Positions 44,164 to 52,293 are shown, counted from the stretch's first letter. The stretch is DNA of 64,000 bases from Marivirga harenae (GCF_030534335.1 NZ_CP130565.1:4299501-4363500); one strand, 5' to 3'. The notes: a model not told the origin generated them from the sequence alone. Numbers and translations are program-made.

Positions 44164-44409
44164 ATGAGAATCCGAGAGATGCACCTACTACCAGATGAAA
44201 GACTAGCATACACTTCACTGGATACATTCCGAAGAGCTTACATGATATTAGAATGTGAACATAAGCAATGCTTTGTGAGATATCGTAATCTCATGAAGAA
44301 TGTAAAGAAGGTAGATGAATTTACTCCAGTGGAGATTAAATATTATGTTGATCAATTTGAATATTGTGTCACTAATGATCTAATGGTGATATCATTAAAT
44401 CTAAATTGA
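44164..44409 (+). CDS. Small protein of the island repeat (copy 2), unknown
   Basis: This 81-residue protein, identical to that at 29037-29282, lies 123 bp downstream of the intact serine recombinase on the same strand. Here the two could share a transcript, ending at the hairpin at 44451. It has three Cys and many aromatic and basic residues, with no family known to me. A recombination accessory role is a guess from position. Confidence 0.5.
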   Translation: MRIREMHLLPDERLAYTSLDTFRRAYMILECEHKQCFVRYRNLMKNVKKVDEFTPVEIKYYVDQFEYCVTNDLMVISLNLN

Positions 44410-44450
44410 TATACTTTATTCAATTAACGATAAGCTTAACACTCTCAAAT

Positions 44451-44473
44451 AAAACACCTCTAATGAGGCGTTT
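44451..44473 (+). terminator. Terminator after the 81-codon gene (copy 2)
   Basis: AAACACCTC and GAGGCGTTT form a 9-bp stem (one G-T pair) with a 4-nt loop and a short T run. It is the mirror copy of 28973-28994. It lies 42 bp past the stop codon. Confidence 0.55.
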
Positions 44474-44723
44474 CATTCTCATTACCATAAAATGGGTAAA
44501 CACTTGTTCATTAGTAAAAGGAAAAGAATAATGTACCCCTAATTACCCATTTTCATTATCTAATAAGATAACTAGTGCCAGTCTTTAATATCTTATCAGT
44601 CAATACACTATATTTTAAAAAATGCGTTTAAAGCAAATTAGACGGTTATGGGAATCCCCATATCGGTCTTAAATCCATTTAAAGGGATATTTTCCTTATT
44701 CTTCTATCACATGGGTTTTGCAA

Positions 44724-44903
44724 AGGGCATAGCCCTGTGCTCGCTATAAAGCGAAACTATACCACCGTCATAATAAGGTCTTATCCACATCTAGTACCGA
44801 TGCTTGTACATTGTATTAGTTGAAGTAGTGGTGGGGGGAGTATCCCCCCGCCATTACGAAGGGGGACTGCAGGGGGTGATACCCCGTGCCCGCATACATG
44901 CGG
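44724..44903. ncRNA. Array of five GC-rich hairpins (copy 2)
   Basis: This is the inverted copy of 28543-28722, with the same five stems, including GGGGGG-AGTAT-CCCCCC and AGGGC-ATA-GCCCT. The surrounding DNA is AT-rich and lacks frames. Its type is uncertain: structured RNA, origin or recombination site. Confidence 0.35.
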
Positions 44904-44947
44904 AACTTCTAAGTAGAATTTTAGCTAAAAGTAGATTTTATAAAATA

Positions 44948-45139
44948 TTATAATTTTTTATTATTGGTATCTAAGCCGTTACCACTATTAAGGTTACCAT
45001 GTTTGATGATACCAGAAAGTAGTTTACTTGCACCGTCATAATATCGTTGATGGTCAGGAGATAAACTCTCACCACGTGATATCCGATGGTGCAGTCTTCG
45101 GTAGTTGATTAATACTTTATCATATCTAAGCATATCCAA
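44948..45139 (-). CDS. Small protein of the island repeat (copy 2), unknown
   Basis: This 63-residue basic protein is identical to that at 28307-28498. It is encoded ~200 bp from the internal attachment core and reads away from it. It may bind DNA, judging by its basic helical N-terminal half. No family is recognised. Confidence 0.45.
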   Translation of the reverse strand: MDMLRYDKVLINYRRLHHRISRGESLSPDHQRYYDGASKLLSGIIKHGNLNSGNGLDTNNKKL

Positions 45140-45245
45140 TTTAACGCAGTGAAGAAATTGATAGTTCTGATCGTTTTATCATCCCAATTAAATCAATTAT
45201 CTTAAGAGTGTGAAAATCACAAGAAAATCAGTTGAAAAGCTAAAA

Positions 45246-45267
45246 TAATTGACCAATTGTAGTACCT
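45246..45267 (-). promoter_or_regulatory. Candidate integrase arm-type site, internal copy
   Basis: This is the inverted copy of the 22-bp sequence at 28179-28200, and lies the same 76 bp from the internal core. It is part of the 1,600-bp segment and would serve the internal attP in the same way. Confidence 0.45.
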
Positions 45268-45342
45268 GCTTTTTCACTAAGGTGAAAAATCTGCTTATGC
45301 TAAGCAGAAACGAAGATTTTGAAGGATAGGGTTTGTTCTTGA

Positions 45343-45351
45343 CAACTCCAC
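45343..45351 (-). other. Internal inverted attachment core (attP-like)
   Basis: On the minus strand the site reads TCAAA-GTGGAGTTG-TCAAG, exactly the flanks predicted for the attP that entered ssrA. It is opposite in direction to the two outer cores. It is unrecombined and separates module 1 from module 2. Confidence 0.85.
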
Positions 45352-45551
45352 TTTGAACCCAACCTGACTGTAGAAAAGCATCCTCGATGCCTTTCCACAG
45401 GGGTTGATTTCAAACCTGAATCTGAAGAGATTCTATCCCTATCTACTCATAATCGATGTTTTAATGGTACGTGCCTAGGTCGCTGAAATTACTGGTGGTA
45501 AAAATCAGTAAAAAATGATCTCTTTCTTATGACCTCAACCAAATCAAGAAA

Positions 45552-47330
45552 ATGAAAATAACCTACAATATCCCTAGGTGTGGGAATCTCACAGCCCAAT
45601 TATATCCTAATGCACTTAAGCTTTATGATCTCTTAGATCACTATAAGCATATTGATAGACTCAAAAAAGTTAACCAATTGGGTAGATTACGTGATATCTA
45701 TCAGGGGGCTCATCATACTCGTTTCGAGTATGTATTTCTTCAGTTGGCTTTAATAACTGAATTATGCACTAATAATAGAGCTGATTTTGGCTTTACTTCA
45801 AGTAGAAGGTTTTGTGGAAGAATCAACTCAGAAATTGGAAATCCGTCACTTGGTGATTTGCTTCAGTGTCTCGTTATTTTATCTAATTCAGGTTATATGC
45901 ATGGTACTCTGTCAGCATCAAGAGCATGGTTGTCAGTTCTAAAAAATGATGAAGATGTAAGGCAGATTTTCAGAAGAAATATGGTTTCTGAGGACAGAGC
46001 ATTTTTCGATTCTACTTTAAAAAGTTTTAACTATTATGATTTTAAGTATATAGTTTCATTATTCTTTCTTCAGAGAAGTAAAAGATTTGATCACGGGCGA
46101 GGAACAGCCATATCTGATTTTGGATCAGATGTTATCAGGATGTATATGAAAAGCACTAAAGATATCCAAATAGAGACATGGAAGAGTCTATACAGAACAA
46201 TTAGAAAGATATCTTTTATTACCCTTGATTCCTTATATGCTCCCGTCCCCTTTAATCTAGAATTATCATCTATAATGCTAAATTTTGAAGAGCTTTATGA
46301 GACTCTTTTTATAAAAAATGCCACTTATAATTTAGCTCTGAACAGCCTTGAGCAAGCACTACAAAGTTCAGTTTACCTGTCTTCGGATGCTTGCTTAACT
46401 ACTTCCAAAGCTACAGCAGAGATTCGGAAAGAATTAAATACTCGAATTTCCAAGGGAAACTTGACCGCTACCAGAATAAATAATCTACTTACGGAGGATT
46501 TGAACGTCAAGTCCTCTGTAAATTGGACGAGAGAAAGGAAACTAATTTTAACTTATAGTTTTAACCGAAAGCAGGATCAGCCACCTGCTGCCATCTTTAA
46601 CCCTGCTAAATGGGAATCTGATACAGAAAATAAGATTAATTCCTCACAAGTCATTGCAGGATTATTGCTCAACGGAACAGGTAATACTATCAAGTTATCA
46701 TTTGGTCTTAAGTCCACATCTCCCGTAGAAAACCAAAAAGCAACTTTAAAAATCATTACAGAAGCGATAAAATTTAGAAGTCAATTTAATTCAAATTATA
46801 TTAACTCAAGTGATTTAAATAATCAAAACGAAATGGTAAAAATGCTTTTGAAGTCAATCTTTGGTTGGGAAACTCGTTCTATACTTTCTAATAGCGTTGT
46901 TGGAAAAAGTGCTACTATTTTTTCCAAGGGGCGAGCTTCATTTATTTCTAAATTGGACGAGTACATAGATAATGGTGCTGGAGTACTGGAGGACTCTGAA
47001 ATACATGAGCTAAATGCAATTAGGAGGTTCGTAGAAAACAGAGCATGGGCTGGGCTGACATTTGGATACGTGGGGAACATGCGTCTTTTTCTTAGTGGTA
47101 GCAACAATATAGCTGCTGAGTTTGATGGAATAATAGTTTTACCAACAATTAACCCTTCCAATCCATTTATTTATCTCATTGAAGCAAAAAATACAGCAAA
47201 TGGGATGGGGCATACAGTAGCCATCAATCAAATCAGAAATCGTTTAGATGATCTGCTAAGTGATCATTTATCTTATACTCCTCATCCCATAGATAATTTA
47301 GGTGCTTATGCCGCTATCCAACTTAGTTAG
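45552..47330 (+). CDS. Putative HD-domain plus PD-(D/E)XK nuclease protein
   Basis: This 592-residue protein is not a family I can name. Residues 44-70 (GRLRDIYQGAHHTRFEYVF) resemble the start of HD phosphohydrolase domains, where the HTRFEH motif supplies the first His. The expected HD pair later looks degenerate (LVILSNSGYMHGT, 108-119). Near the C-terminus, EFDGIIV (523-529) and YLIEAK (541-546) form a D-x(18)-E-x-K pattern typical of PD-(D/E)XK nucleases, with D525, E544 and K546. The middle is uncharacterised. It ends tail-to-tail with the integrase (8-bp overlap). A defence role is plausible, but only inferred. Confidence 0.55.
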   Translation: MKITYNIPRCGNLTAQLYPNALKLYDLLDHYKHIDRLKKVNQLGRLRDIYQGAHHTRFEYVFLQLALITELCTNNRADFGFTSSRRFCGRINSEIGNPSLGDLLQCLVILSNSGYMHGTLSASRAWLSVLKNDEDVRQIFRRNMVSEDRAFFDSTLKSFNYYDFKYIVSLFFLQRSKRFDHGRGTAISDFGSDVIRMYMKSTKDIQIETWKSLYRTIRKISFITLDSLYAPVPFNLELSSIMLNFEELYETLFIKNATYNLALNSLEQALQSSVYLSSDACLTTSKATAEIRKELNTRISKGNLTATRINNLLTEDLNVKSSVNWTRERKLILTYSFNRKQDQPPAAIFNPAKWESDTENKINSSQVIAGLLLNGTGNTIKLSFGLKSTSPVENQKATLKIITEAIKFRSQFNSNYINSSDLNNQNEMVKMLLKSIFGWETRSILSNSVVGKSATIFSKGRASFISKLDEYIDNGAGVLEDSEIHELNAIRRFVENRAWAGLTFGYVGNMRLFLSGSNNIAAEFDGIIVLPTINPSNPFIYLIEAKNTANGMGHTVAINQIRNRLDDLLSDHLSYTPHPIDNLGAYAAIQLS

Positions 47331-48552
47331 TAACTGGATTATTTAAATTACTTTTTAGCACTGCAAAATCCTTTTTGATCTTTTCATCGGTGATTGCTGA
47401 ATAAGCGTCTACTGTAACTTTAATGGAACTGTGCCCAAGTAGCAAGCTGAGAGTTTCTATCGGCACTGAGTTCTGCAGCACTACGGATACCGAAAAACTT
47501 TTTCTTGCAAGGTGATGATGTAGCTTTTTGCTGATGCCAGCAACGTCACCAATTTCTTTTAGGTAGGCATTAAACTTTTGGTTGCTAGGAATTGGTAGAC
47601 ATTTTTTCCGTTTGATTGAAACGGGGTGATTTTTGTACTTCTCTAATATCTCAACTGCCTTTGGTAAGAGTGGGATTTTAAACTCATTTCCAGTTTTTTG
47701 TCGTACTATTTTTATCCAGACTTCATTGTCTTCCTGAAGGATATGTTTTGGTTCTAAGTTTTCTACTTCTTTGAAAGCTAAGCCTGAGTAACATGAAAAA
47801 ACAAATAAATCCTTTACAATTTCTAATCTGTCAATATCGAAGCTACATGCGGCTATTTTGTTGATTTCTTCAATTGTCAAAAACTCTACTTTATTCTTTG
47901 GTAGTTTTATTTTAAATCCCTCAAACGGATACCTATCTAAATATCCACGGCTGACTAGAATCCTGACAACCCGAGTGAATCTTTGGTAATGTTTATAACA
48001 GGTAGTCTGAGAGTTGTCATATTCTGTTTTGAGAAAATCAATAAATTTTGATAAAAATTCATGATCAAGCTCAAATAAATGCACATCATTTCTACCCCAT
48101 CGGTGCTTAATGTATTGGCTGATTCTCAGATAAGTATTTGAATATTTACTATAAGTTGGCTTTGAAAAGTCTTTTCCCAAAAGACTTTCTATATGATCAA
48201 GGTGCTGCTGAAACCCTGAAAGAAGGGTAGTGGACTTCTGGTTTTTGCCAGTAAGTTTATCCTTAATTATATGTGCACTTAGTTGTCTACCTTCGGTATG
48301 TAGTTCAAAGGCTGCTCTTTGAGTGTCTGCTGCCATTGTATTTAGAGTTTTGTTTATAGTGCTTAACTCCTGACTACTTCCTTTCACTTTCATACGCTTT
48401 TTGTCCCAATAGGAAGGGGTAATATAAAAGCCTGTAGATACCATGGCTATGGAATTGGGAAGGGTGATCCTCATGTAGATGGGACATTTCCTCTTCTTGT
48501 TTTGCTTAGATTTAACTAACCAAAAACTCGTTTTAACTGATTTTAACATCAT
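47323..48552 (-). CDS. int: Tyrosine recombinase/integrase of the island
   Basis: This 409-residue Bacteroidota-type integrase has an N-terminal arm-binding domain (1-60, with WLVKSKQNKKRKCPIYMR), a SAM-like core-binding domain (about 110-210), and a catalytic domain with K287 (RQKTG), H347/R350 (HHLAR), H374 (LLGHSS) and Tyr384 (nucleophile, AYSAI). The first catalytic Arg position is replaced (SGLAFKEV), as known for many CTnDOT-like enzymes. The gene points away from ssrA and lies 163 bp from the repeat next to the core. It should carry out integration and excision at the ssrA core. Confidence 0.94.
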   Translation of the reverse strand: MMLKSVKTSFWLVKSKQNKKRKCPIYMRITLPNSIAMVSTGFYITPSYWDKKRMKVKGSSQELSTINKTLNTMAADTQRAAFELHTEGRQLSAHIIKDKLTGKNQKSTTLLSGFQQHLDHIESLLGKDFSKPTYSKYSNTYLRISQYIKHRWGRNDVHLFELDHEFLSKFIDFLKTEYDNSQTTCYKHYQRFTRVVRILVSRGYLDRYPFEGFKIKLPKNKVEFLTIEEINKIAACSFDIDRLEIVKDLFVFSCYSGLAFKEVENLEPKHILQEDNEVWIKIVRQKTGNEFKIPLLPKAVEILEKYKNHPVSIKRKKCLPIPSNQKFNAYLKEIGDVAGISKKLHHHLARKSFSVSVVLQNSVPIETLSLLLGHSSIKVTVDAYSAITDEKIKKDFAVLKSNLNNPVTN

Positions 48553-48640
48553 TTTTCATTTTGAATTTAATGATCAGAAAATCAGAATAAGAGCTCAGAA
48601 TAATTGTACCAAATTGACTAGGTGGCTAATGGTATGTAGC

Positions 48641-48662
48641 TAGGTACTAAAATTGGTCAATT
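48641..48662 (+). promoter_or_regulatory. Candidate integrase arm-type site, right
   Basis: A 22-bp sequence beginning AGGTACTAAAATTGG matches 28179-28200 with one difference and has the same direction. It lies 201 bp from the right core, outside the 147-bp repeat and upstream of int, so it could also affect int expression. Confidence 0.5.
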
Positions 48663-48715
48663 AATATTCAATTCAGTAATAAAGAATAATTAAAAAACAA
48701 ACATACTATTAAAAG

Positions 48716-48862
48716 CCACCAGTAATTTCAGCGACCTAGGCACGTACCATTAAAACATCGATTATGAGTAGATAGGGATAGAATCTCTTCAGATTCAGGT
48801 TTGAAATCAACCCCTGTGGAAAGGCATCGAGGATGCTTTTCTACAGTCAGGTTGGGTTCAAA
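48716..48862 (+). repeat. 147-bp inverted repeat at the right end of the island
   Basis: The segment is the exact reverse complement of 45352-45498, compared base by base. It ends at the core in ssrA. It contains a small hairpin, GCATC-GAG-GATGC. With the 1,453-bp arm on the other side of the core it makes up the second copy of the 1,600-bp attachment region. Confidence 0.95.
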
Positions 48863-48871
48863 GTGGAGTTG
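48863..48871 (+). other. Right attachment core in ssrA (attR)
   Basis: GTGGAGTTG with left flank TCAAA (element) and right flank GAGGG (ssrA). All but the first base belong to the tmRNA acceptor stem, so integration leaves ssrA intact up to its last transcribed pairing base. Confidence 0.88.
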
Positions 48872-49262
48872 GAGGGATTCGAACCCTCGTCCGGATAAGG
48901 AAACGATGCATCTTCTACATGCTTAGTTACTAATTAGGTTTTCGAGCCTGTTATGGAAAGCAACAGTCCTGTTGCAGGCCTTAGCTATTTGAGTTTCGCA
49001 ACGGCTTAATAGCATCACCACGCTAGTTTCTCCTTTCGACACTCCTTGACCGCTCCCGGAAAAACGAAGGAACGAGGAATGTGGCTGGGGAATCCTTTTG
49101 GGGACTCAACCCTTAAAGCTTTATCTTAATAAATTAAGATTATGCAGCCATGGCGTAATTAGATTCGCCAATTATAGTTGGAATGAATTACTTAAGGATG
49201 TACATTCTCCACCCTGCATGCTAATACATAATTCACACTTACCGTCAATACCGGTCAACCCC
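48864..49262 (-). ncRNA. ssrA: tmRNA
   Basis: tmRNA rescues stalled ribosomes and tags the unfinished protein. The 5' end GGGGTTG (49262-49256) pairs with CAACTCC near the 3' end. The T-arm reads GGGTTCGAATCCC. CCA is not encoded: CTTT follows the discriminator A. The tag frame at 49169-49140 reads GESNYAMAA and then TAA. A TACATTTG promoter element lies upstream. The length of ~399 nt is normal. The island has replaced the DNA directly after its 3' end, including its terminator. Confidence 0.95.
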
Positions 49263-49299
49263 ATATTTCAATTTATTAATCCTTCCGTTTGAAGGGCTA

Positions 49300-49307
49300 C
49301 AAATGTA
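49300..49307 (-). promoter_or_regulatory. Probable -7 element of ssrA
   Basis: On the minus strand TACATTTG matches TAnnTTTG, about 38 bp before the mature tmRNA 5' end. A TTG at the expected distance is not seen, so the upstream element is weak. Confidence 0.5.
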
Positions 49308-49497
49308 CGATATTACATTCGATTCTAAATCCGAATTATCTAATTCTTTCACACGGGCTTGTCAATTAAAAGTTTATTAAAATCTCCAAAAATATAGTTT
49401 TGACTATTTTTAAACAACAACACCCTGCGCTTCAATCTTTTAAAAATTCCCAAAATATTTTTCTCCTTTCCCTATTTACATTTCCAATCATTCTTCC

Positions 49498-49505
49498 TAC
49501 CTTTG
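49498..49505 (+). promoter_or_regulatory. Probable -7 element of the SRP RNA gene
   Basis: TACCTTTG matches TAnnTTTG and ends 5 bp before the first paired base of the SRP RNA, the right distance for a start at 49510. No clear TTG lies 19 nt upstream. Confidence 0.6.
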
Positions 49506-49509
49506 CATC

Positions 49510-49600
49510 GGCAAATCGGCACGACCAGCTCCTGCTGAATTCCCCCAGGACCGGAAGGTAGCAAGGGTAGGCGGTCGTAGCGGTGCGATGTTGGTTTGCC
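49510..49600 (+). ncRNA. ffs: Signal recognition particle RNA (4.5S)
   Basis: This RNA binds Ffh and guides membrane-protein targeting. The 91-nt segment has complementary ends (GGCAAATC with GGTTTGCC) and the conserved apical domain: CCAGGACCGGAAGGTAGCAA holds the GGAA tetraloop and the asymmetric loop. A T-rich stretch (ATTTTTCTTTT) follows and probably ends transcription. Confidence 0.92.
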
Positions 49601-49777
49601 ATTTTTCTTTTCCCTTCTTTTTCCCAATAATACTACATCTATTCATCAATTAAACTGGAGTAGCCTTAAACCTGTCTGGTTTTCACTCGATATTTATGAT
49701 GTAAACGCTCTAGTATTGACACTATTAATTCTATAAAGCTGACAGGTTTCTAATAAGACATTTTCAGATTAATATCC

Positions 49778-49785
49778 TACCTTTG
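49778..49785 (+). promoter_or_regulatory. Probable -7 element of the transaldolase gene
   Basis: TACCTTTG matches TAnnTTTG, 37 bp before the ATG at 49823. The gap 49601-49777 shows nothing else. Confidence 0.5.
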
Positions 49786-49822
49786 CAAAAGATTACTTGA
49801 ACTCATTAAAATAACTTTACCA

Positions 49823-50479
49823 ATGAAATTTTTTATTGATACCGCTAATTTAGACGAAATAAGAGAAGCCTATGATATGGGCGTTCTAGATGGCGTAACC
49901 ACCAACCCTAGCCTTATGGCTAAAGAAGGCATCACTGGAGATGCGAACATCAAAGCTCACTACAAAGCGATATGTGATATCGTTGATAATAATGTTAGTG
50001 CAGAAGTAATTGCTACTGACTACGAAACCATGATGAAAGAAGGCCGAGAGCTTGCTAAAATCGATGACAAAATCGTAGTCAAAGTGCCTATGATCAAAGA
50101 TGGCGTGAAAGCGATCAAGCAATTCTCAGCTGAAGGCATCAGAACCAATTGCACTTTGGTATTTTCTTCTGGTCAGGCTTTATTGGCTGCCAAAGCTGGG
50201 GCTTCTTATGTATCCCCTTTTATCGGAAGATTAGACGATATTTCCACTGATGGGTTGACCTTAATTGAAGATATCATTCGTATCTATGACAATTATGCTT
50301 ACGATACTGAGGTTTTAGCAGCTTCTGTTAGACACACTATGCACTTAATAGAATGTGCCAATATGGGTGCTGATGTTGTGACTTGTCCGTTGAAAGTAAT
50401 TACAGGATTATTGAAACATCCACTAACAGATTCTGGTTTAGCTCAATTCCTTGCTGATCATAAAAAAGGAAATAAATAA
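49823..50479 (+). CDS. fsa: Transaldolase of the fructose-6-phosphate aldolase type
   Basis: This short (218-residue) TIM-barrel enzyme forms a Schiff base with Lys87 (VVKVPM) and transfers dihydroxyacetone units in the pentose phosphate pathway, or cleaves fructose 6-phosphate. Other family marks are FIDTAN at the start, GVTTNPSL, the NCTLVFS strand and SPFIGRLDD. TalC-type transaldolases and FSA cannot be told apart safely here. It is transcribed singly from a TACCTTTG promoter element. Confidence 0.93.
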   Translation: MKFFIDTANLDEIREAYDMGVLDGVTTNPSLMAKEGITGDANIKAHYKAICDIVDNNVSAEVIATDYETMMKEGRELAKIDDKIVVKVPMIKDGVKAIKQFSAEGIRTNCTLVFSSGQALLAAKAGASYVSPFIGRLDDISTDGLTLIEDIIRIYDNYAYDTEVLAASVRHTMHLIECANMGADVVTCPLKVITGLLKHPLTDSGLAQFLADHKKGNK

Positions 50480-50487
50480 AAGTAGAC

Positions 50488-50542
50488 ATGAGAAATTGGA
50501 AATATGATAACCACTTTTCCTATTTCCAATTTCAAATCTCAT
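50488..50542. repeat. Inverted repeat in the transaldolase 3' region
   Basis: GAAATTGGAAAT (50492-50503) and ATTTCCAATTTC (50522-50533) form a perfect 12-bp stem with an 18-nt loop; weaker pairing extends outward. It may terminate the transaldolase transcript. It covers what would be the first codons of an ATG at 50504, which argues against that start. Confidence 0.7.
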
Positions 50543-50554
50543 ATTGATCAAGAA

Positions 50555-50758
50555 ATGTATATCATAAAAGTAAAAGGCAAAGCAAAAATACCAGATTATA
50601 TCCAACTAAGAGATAACGATTTTGTATTAATTGCCTACTTCAGAGCTGACCGTCCGTTAAAAAATATGGACAAATATGGACTAGAGGGCAAGGAAGAAGC
50701 CTTAGAAAAAGTCATAAATGAACTACCTTTTGGTAAAATTCAAGCTTTAGACATATGA
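50555..50758 (+). CDS. Small conserved-looking hypothetical protein
   Basis: This 67-residue soluble protein (MYIIKVKGKAKIPDYIQLRD...) has an alternating beta and helix pattern and no known motif. I chose the ATG at 50555 because an earlier one at 50504 would place 17 codons inside a palindromic intergenic repeat. It lies between the transaldolase and the FtsE-like gene, all plus strand. No function can be given. Confidence 0.6.
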   Translation: MYIIKVKGKAKIPDYIQLRDNDFVLIAYFRADRPLKNMDKYGLEGKEEALEKVINELPFGKIQALDI

Positions 50759-50863
50759 TGTACCCTCATTTGACAATTTTATGAAGATGGTATAATCTTT
50801 AGATTGTTCATGAGCCCATGATATTTTTTTGTATAATTAAGTTTTAGAATTCATAAAACCGAA

Positions 50864-51577
50864 ATGTCCTCATTTTCCAACGATCCAGTAATCCGAATTG
50901 AAAACGCTACAATCTTCCAAGAAGATAAGGCTATTTTAAGTGATATATCTTTAAGTATCGGCAAAGGTGAATTTGTCTATCTTATTGGCAGAACAGGAAG
51001 TGGAAAAAGTTCTTTAATGAAGACAATTTATGCAGATCTAGATTTACGTTTGGGTCAAATGGAAGTGGGGGGATTTAAAATAAATGGAATTAAATCAAAA
51101 CAGATTGCACAACTCCGAAGGAAAATTAGTGTGATTTTTCAAGATTTTCAGCTTCTGGCTGACCGGACTGTAGCCGAAAATCTGTATTTCGTCATGAAAG
51201 CCACTGGATGGAAAGAAAAATCCAAAATGAAAGCTCGCATGGCGGATGTATTGATGAGAGTGGGTTTGGGTGCTGTAGATTCAAAAATGCCTCATCAGCT
51301 ATCTGGCGGTGAACAACAAAGAGTGGTAATTGCAAGAGCCTTAATAAATGAACCCGTTTTATTAATTGCAGATGAACCTACCGGAAACTTAGACCCTGAA
51401 GTTTCTGAGGGCATTTTTAAATTATTTACAGACATCAACAAAAGTGGTACAGCTATACTTATGGGCACACATGACCATAGCTTTTTAGATACGCACCCTT
51501 CCAGAGTCTTAAAATGCCAACAGGGTAAATTATTGGATTCTGAACAAGAAGATTTTGATTTTAAGAGTAACTATTAA
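50864..51577 (+). CDS. ftsE: FtsE-like ABC ATPase
   Basis: This 237-residue ATPase of the FtsE group works with FtsX in cell-division peptidoglycan remodelling. It has Walker A GRTGSGKSS, the FQDFQLLADRTVAENL stretch typical of FtsE, signature LSGGEQQR and Walker B LLIADEPTGNLD. No ftsX lies beside it, which is common in Bacteroidota. LolD-like ATPases are similar, but the Q-loop text favours FtsE. The gene probably begins a short unit with the hypothetical gene that follows 48 bp later. Confidence 0.9.
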   Translation: MSSFSNDPVIRIENATIFQEDKAILSDISLSIGKGEFVYLIGRTGSGKSSLMKTIYADLDLRLGQMEVGGFKINGIKSKQIAQLRRKISVIFQDFQLLADRTVAENLYFVMKATGWKEKSKMKARMADVLMRVGLGAVDSKMPHQLSGGEQQRVVIARALINEPVLLIADEPTGNLDPEVSEGIFKLFTDINKSGTAILMGTHDHSFLDTHPSRVLKCQQGKLLDSEQEDFDFKSNY

Positions 51578-51625
51578 AAGCATTAATGCATCTGAACAAT
51601 TTACGTCCTTTTTGCTTTTTTAAAG

Positions 51626-52012
51626 ATGCATAATTTTGATTCAAGACCAATAATTCCATCTTCTGAAGTAAAAGCTGGTACCAAAGAAATTGAAGCCTTT
51701 CAAAACAATACTTTACGGCCTATTATTAAACAGCTTCATTCCATTCTACTCAATCATTTTTCTTTACTACTTTCCAGTAAAAAGGGGCAATACTTTAAAT
51801 TCTCAGAAGATCAAAAGCCCAGTTATATTCATAGGATTTTTCAAAAAGAAACTAGATACAAATCCGAATTAAAGGGGATGATTATTGGCAATCTAACTTC
51901 TGAAGAGTTCGAAATTTACAGGTTAAACTACAAAATTATTGACAAGAGAATTTACTCTATCGTGGAAGAACGAATAGTAACCAATCAAGAAGAGCTTCAG
52001 GATTGGAATTAA
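51626..52012 (+). CDS. Hypothetical cytosolic protein
   Basis: This 128-residue, basic, mostly helical protein has no signal peptide, membrane helix or known motif. The N-terminus is polar (NFDSRPIIPSSEVKAGTKEIEA). It follows the FtsE-like gene on the same strand and may be co-transcribed. Its frame has good coding character over the whole length. Nothing indicates its role. Confidence 0.6.
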   Translation: MHNFDSRPIIPSSEVKAGTKEIEAFQNNTLRPIIKQLHSILLNHFSLLLSSKKGQYFKFSEDQKPSYIHRIFQKETRYKSELKGMIIGNLTSEEFEIYRLNYKIIDKRIYSIVEERIVTNQEELQDWN

Positions 52013-52112
52013 ATTTCTACATTAAGTAGCAACTAATACCCAACAAAGAAAGCTTGAAACTTCATATTCTTAAATCCTCTAAGAATAAAAAGGCTTACAA
52101 TCTCCTTACGAA

Positions 52113-52140
52113 CACCGTTAACTAATGGTGATTTTCTTTA
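52113..52140 (+). terminator. Weak hairpin after the ftsE unit
   Basis: CACCGTTA and TAATGGTG (one mismatch) with a 2-nt loop are followed by a T-rich stretch. It could end the ftsE transcript. The remainder of the 52013-52293 gap contains only AT-rich DNA. Confidence 0.4.
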
Positions 52141-52293
52141 TCAGGAATAATGTGGGTTTTATCGAAAAAGGTAAAAAATATAATACCTACATATAGGTAT
52201 ATCTCTATCCATCAATAGCATATCAATTTTCATTTTTGTACTTTGAATAATATTAAAAGTTAAAAATAGCTTCTATTTAAAAGATACTGCAAA

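Larger units (their letters stand above)
43899..45498 (-). repeat. Intact 1,600-bp internal copy of the attachment region
   Basis: This continuous segment equals, in reverse orientation, the two island ends joined at the core: 147 bp (48716-48862) plus the core plus 1,444 bp (28104-29547). All parts compared by eye match. It starts inside the recombinase gene and includes both small frames, the hairpin array and the third core at 45343-45351. It therefore looks like an unused attP. Confidence 0.92.
28095..48862. mobile_element. Integrative genomic island in ssrA with two inverted attachment regions
   Basis: This 20,768-bp island is bounded by direct copies of GTGGAGTTG, one at 28095-28103 and one in the tmRNA 3' end at 48863-48871. 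It carries a tyrosine integrase next to ssrA, a serine recombinase, a type I restriction operon, HNH-type genes, a polymerase-like protein and a nuclease candidate. It has no conjugation, capsid or packaging genes. A third, inverted core at 45343-45351 splits it into module 1 (28104-45342) and module 2 (45352-48862). The flanks of that core match those of the joined island ends over 1,600 bp. The element probably excises as a circle through the two outer cores. Confidence 0.9.

Noticed and set aside
28095-45351. Composite transposon flanked by insertion sequences
   Set aside because: The inverted arms carry no transposase; they begin at the integrase core and end in a recombinase fragment, and no target duplication other than the core is present.
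46823-47161. 112-codon minus-strand frame inside the HD/nuclease gene
   Set aside because: It lies fully within a long sense frame with matching motifs and has no motif or start signal of its own.
28095-48862. Prophage or conjugative element
   Set aside because: No capsid, tail, terminase, relaxase or type IV secretion genes are seen; only recombinases and defence-like cargo.
48863-49262. Ordinary tRNA as the integration site
   Set aside because: The T-arm and acceptor are followed upstream by a tag reading frame and a distant 5' half, which identify tmRNA. No true tRNA gene was found in the window.
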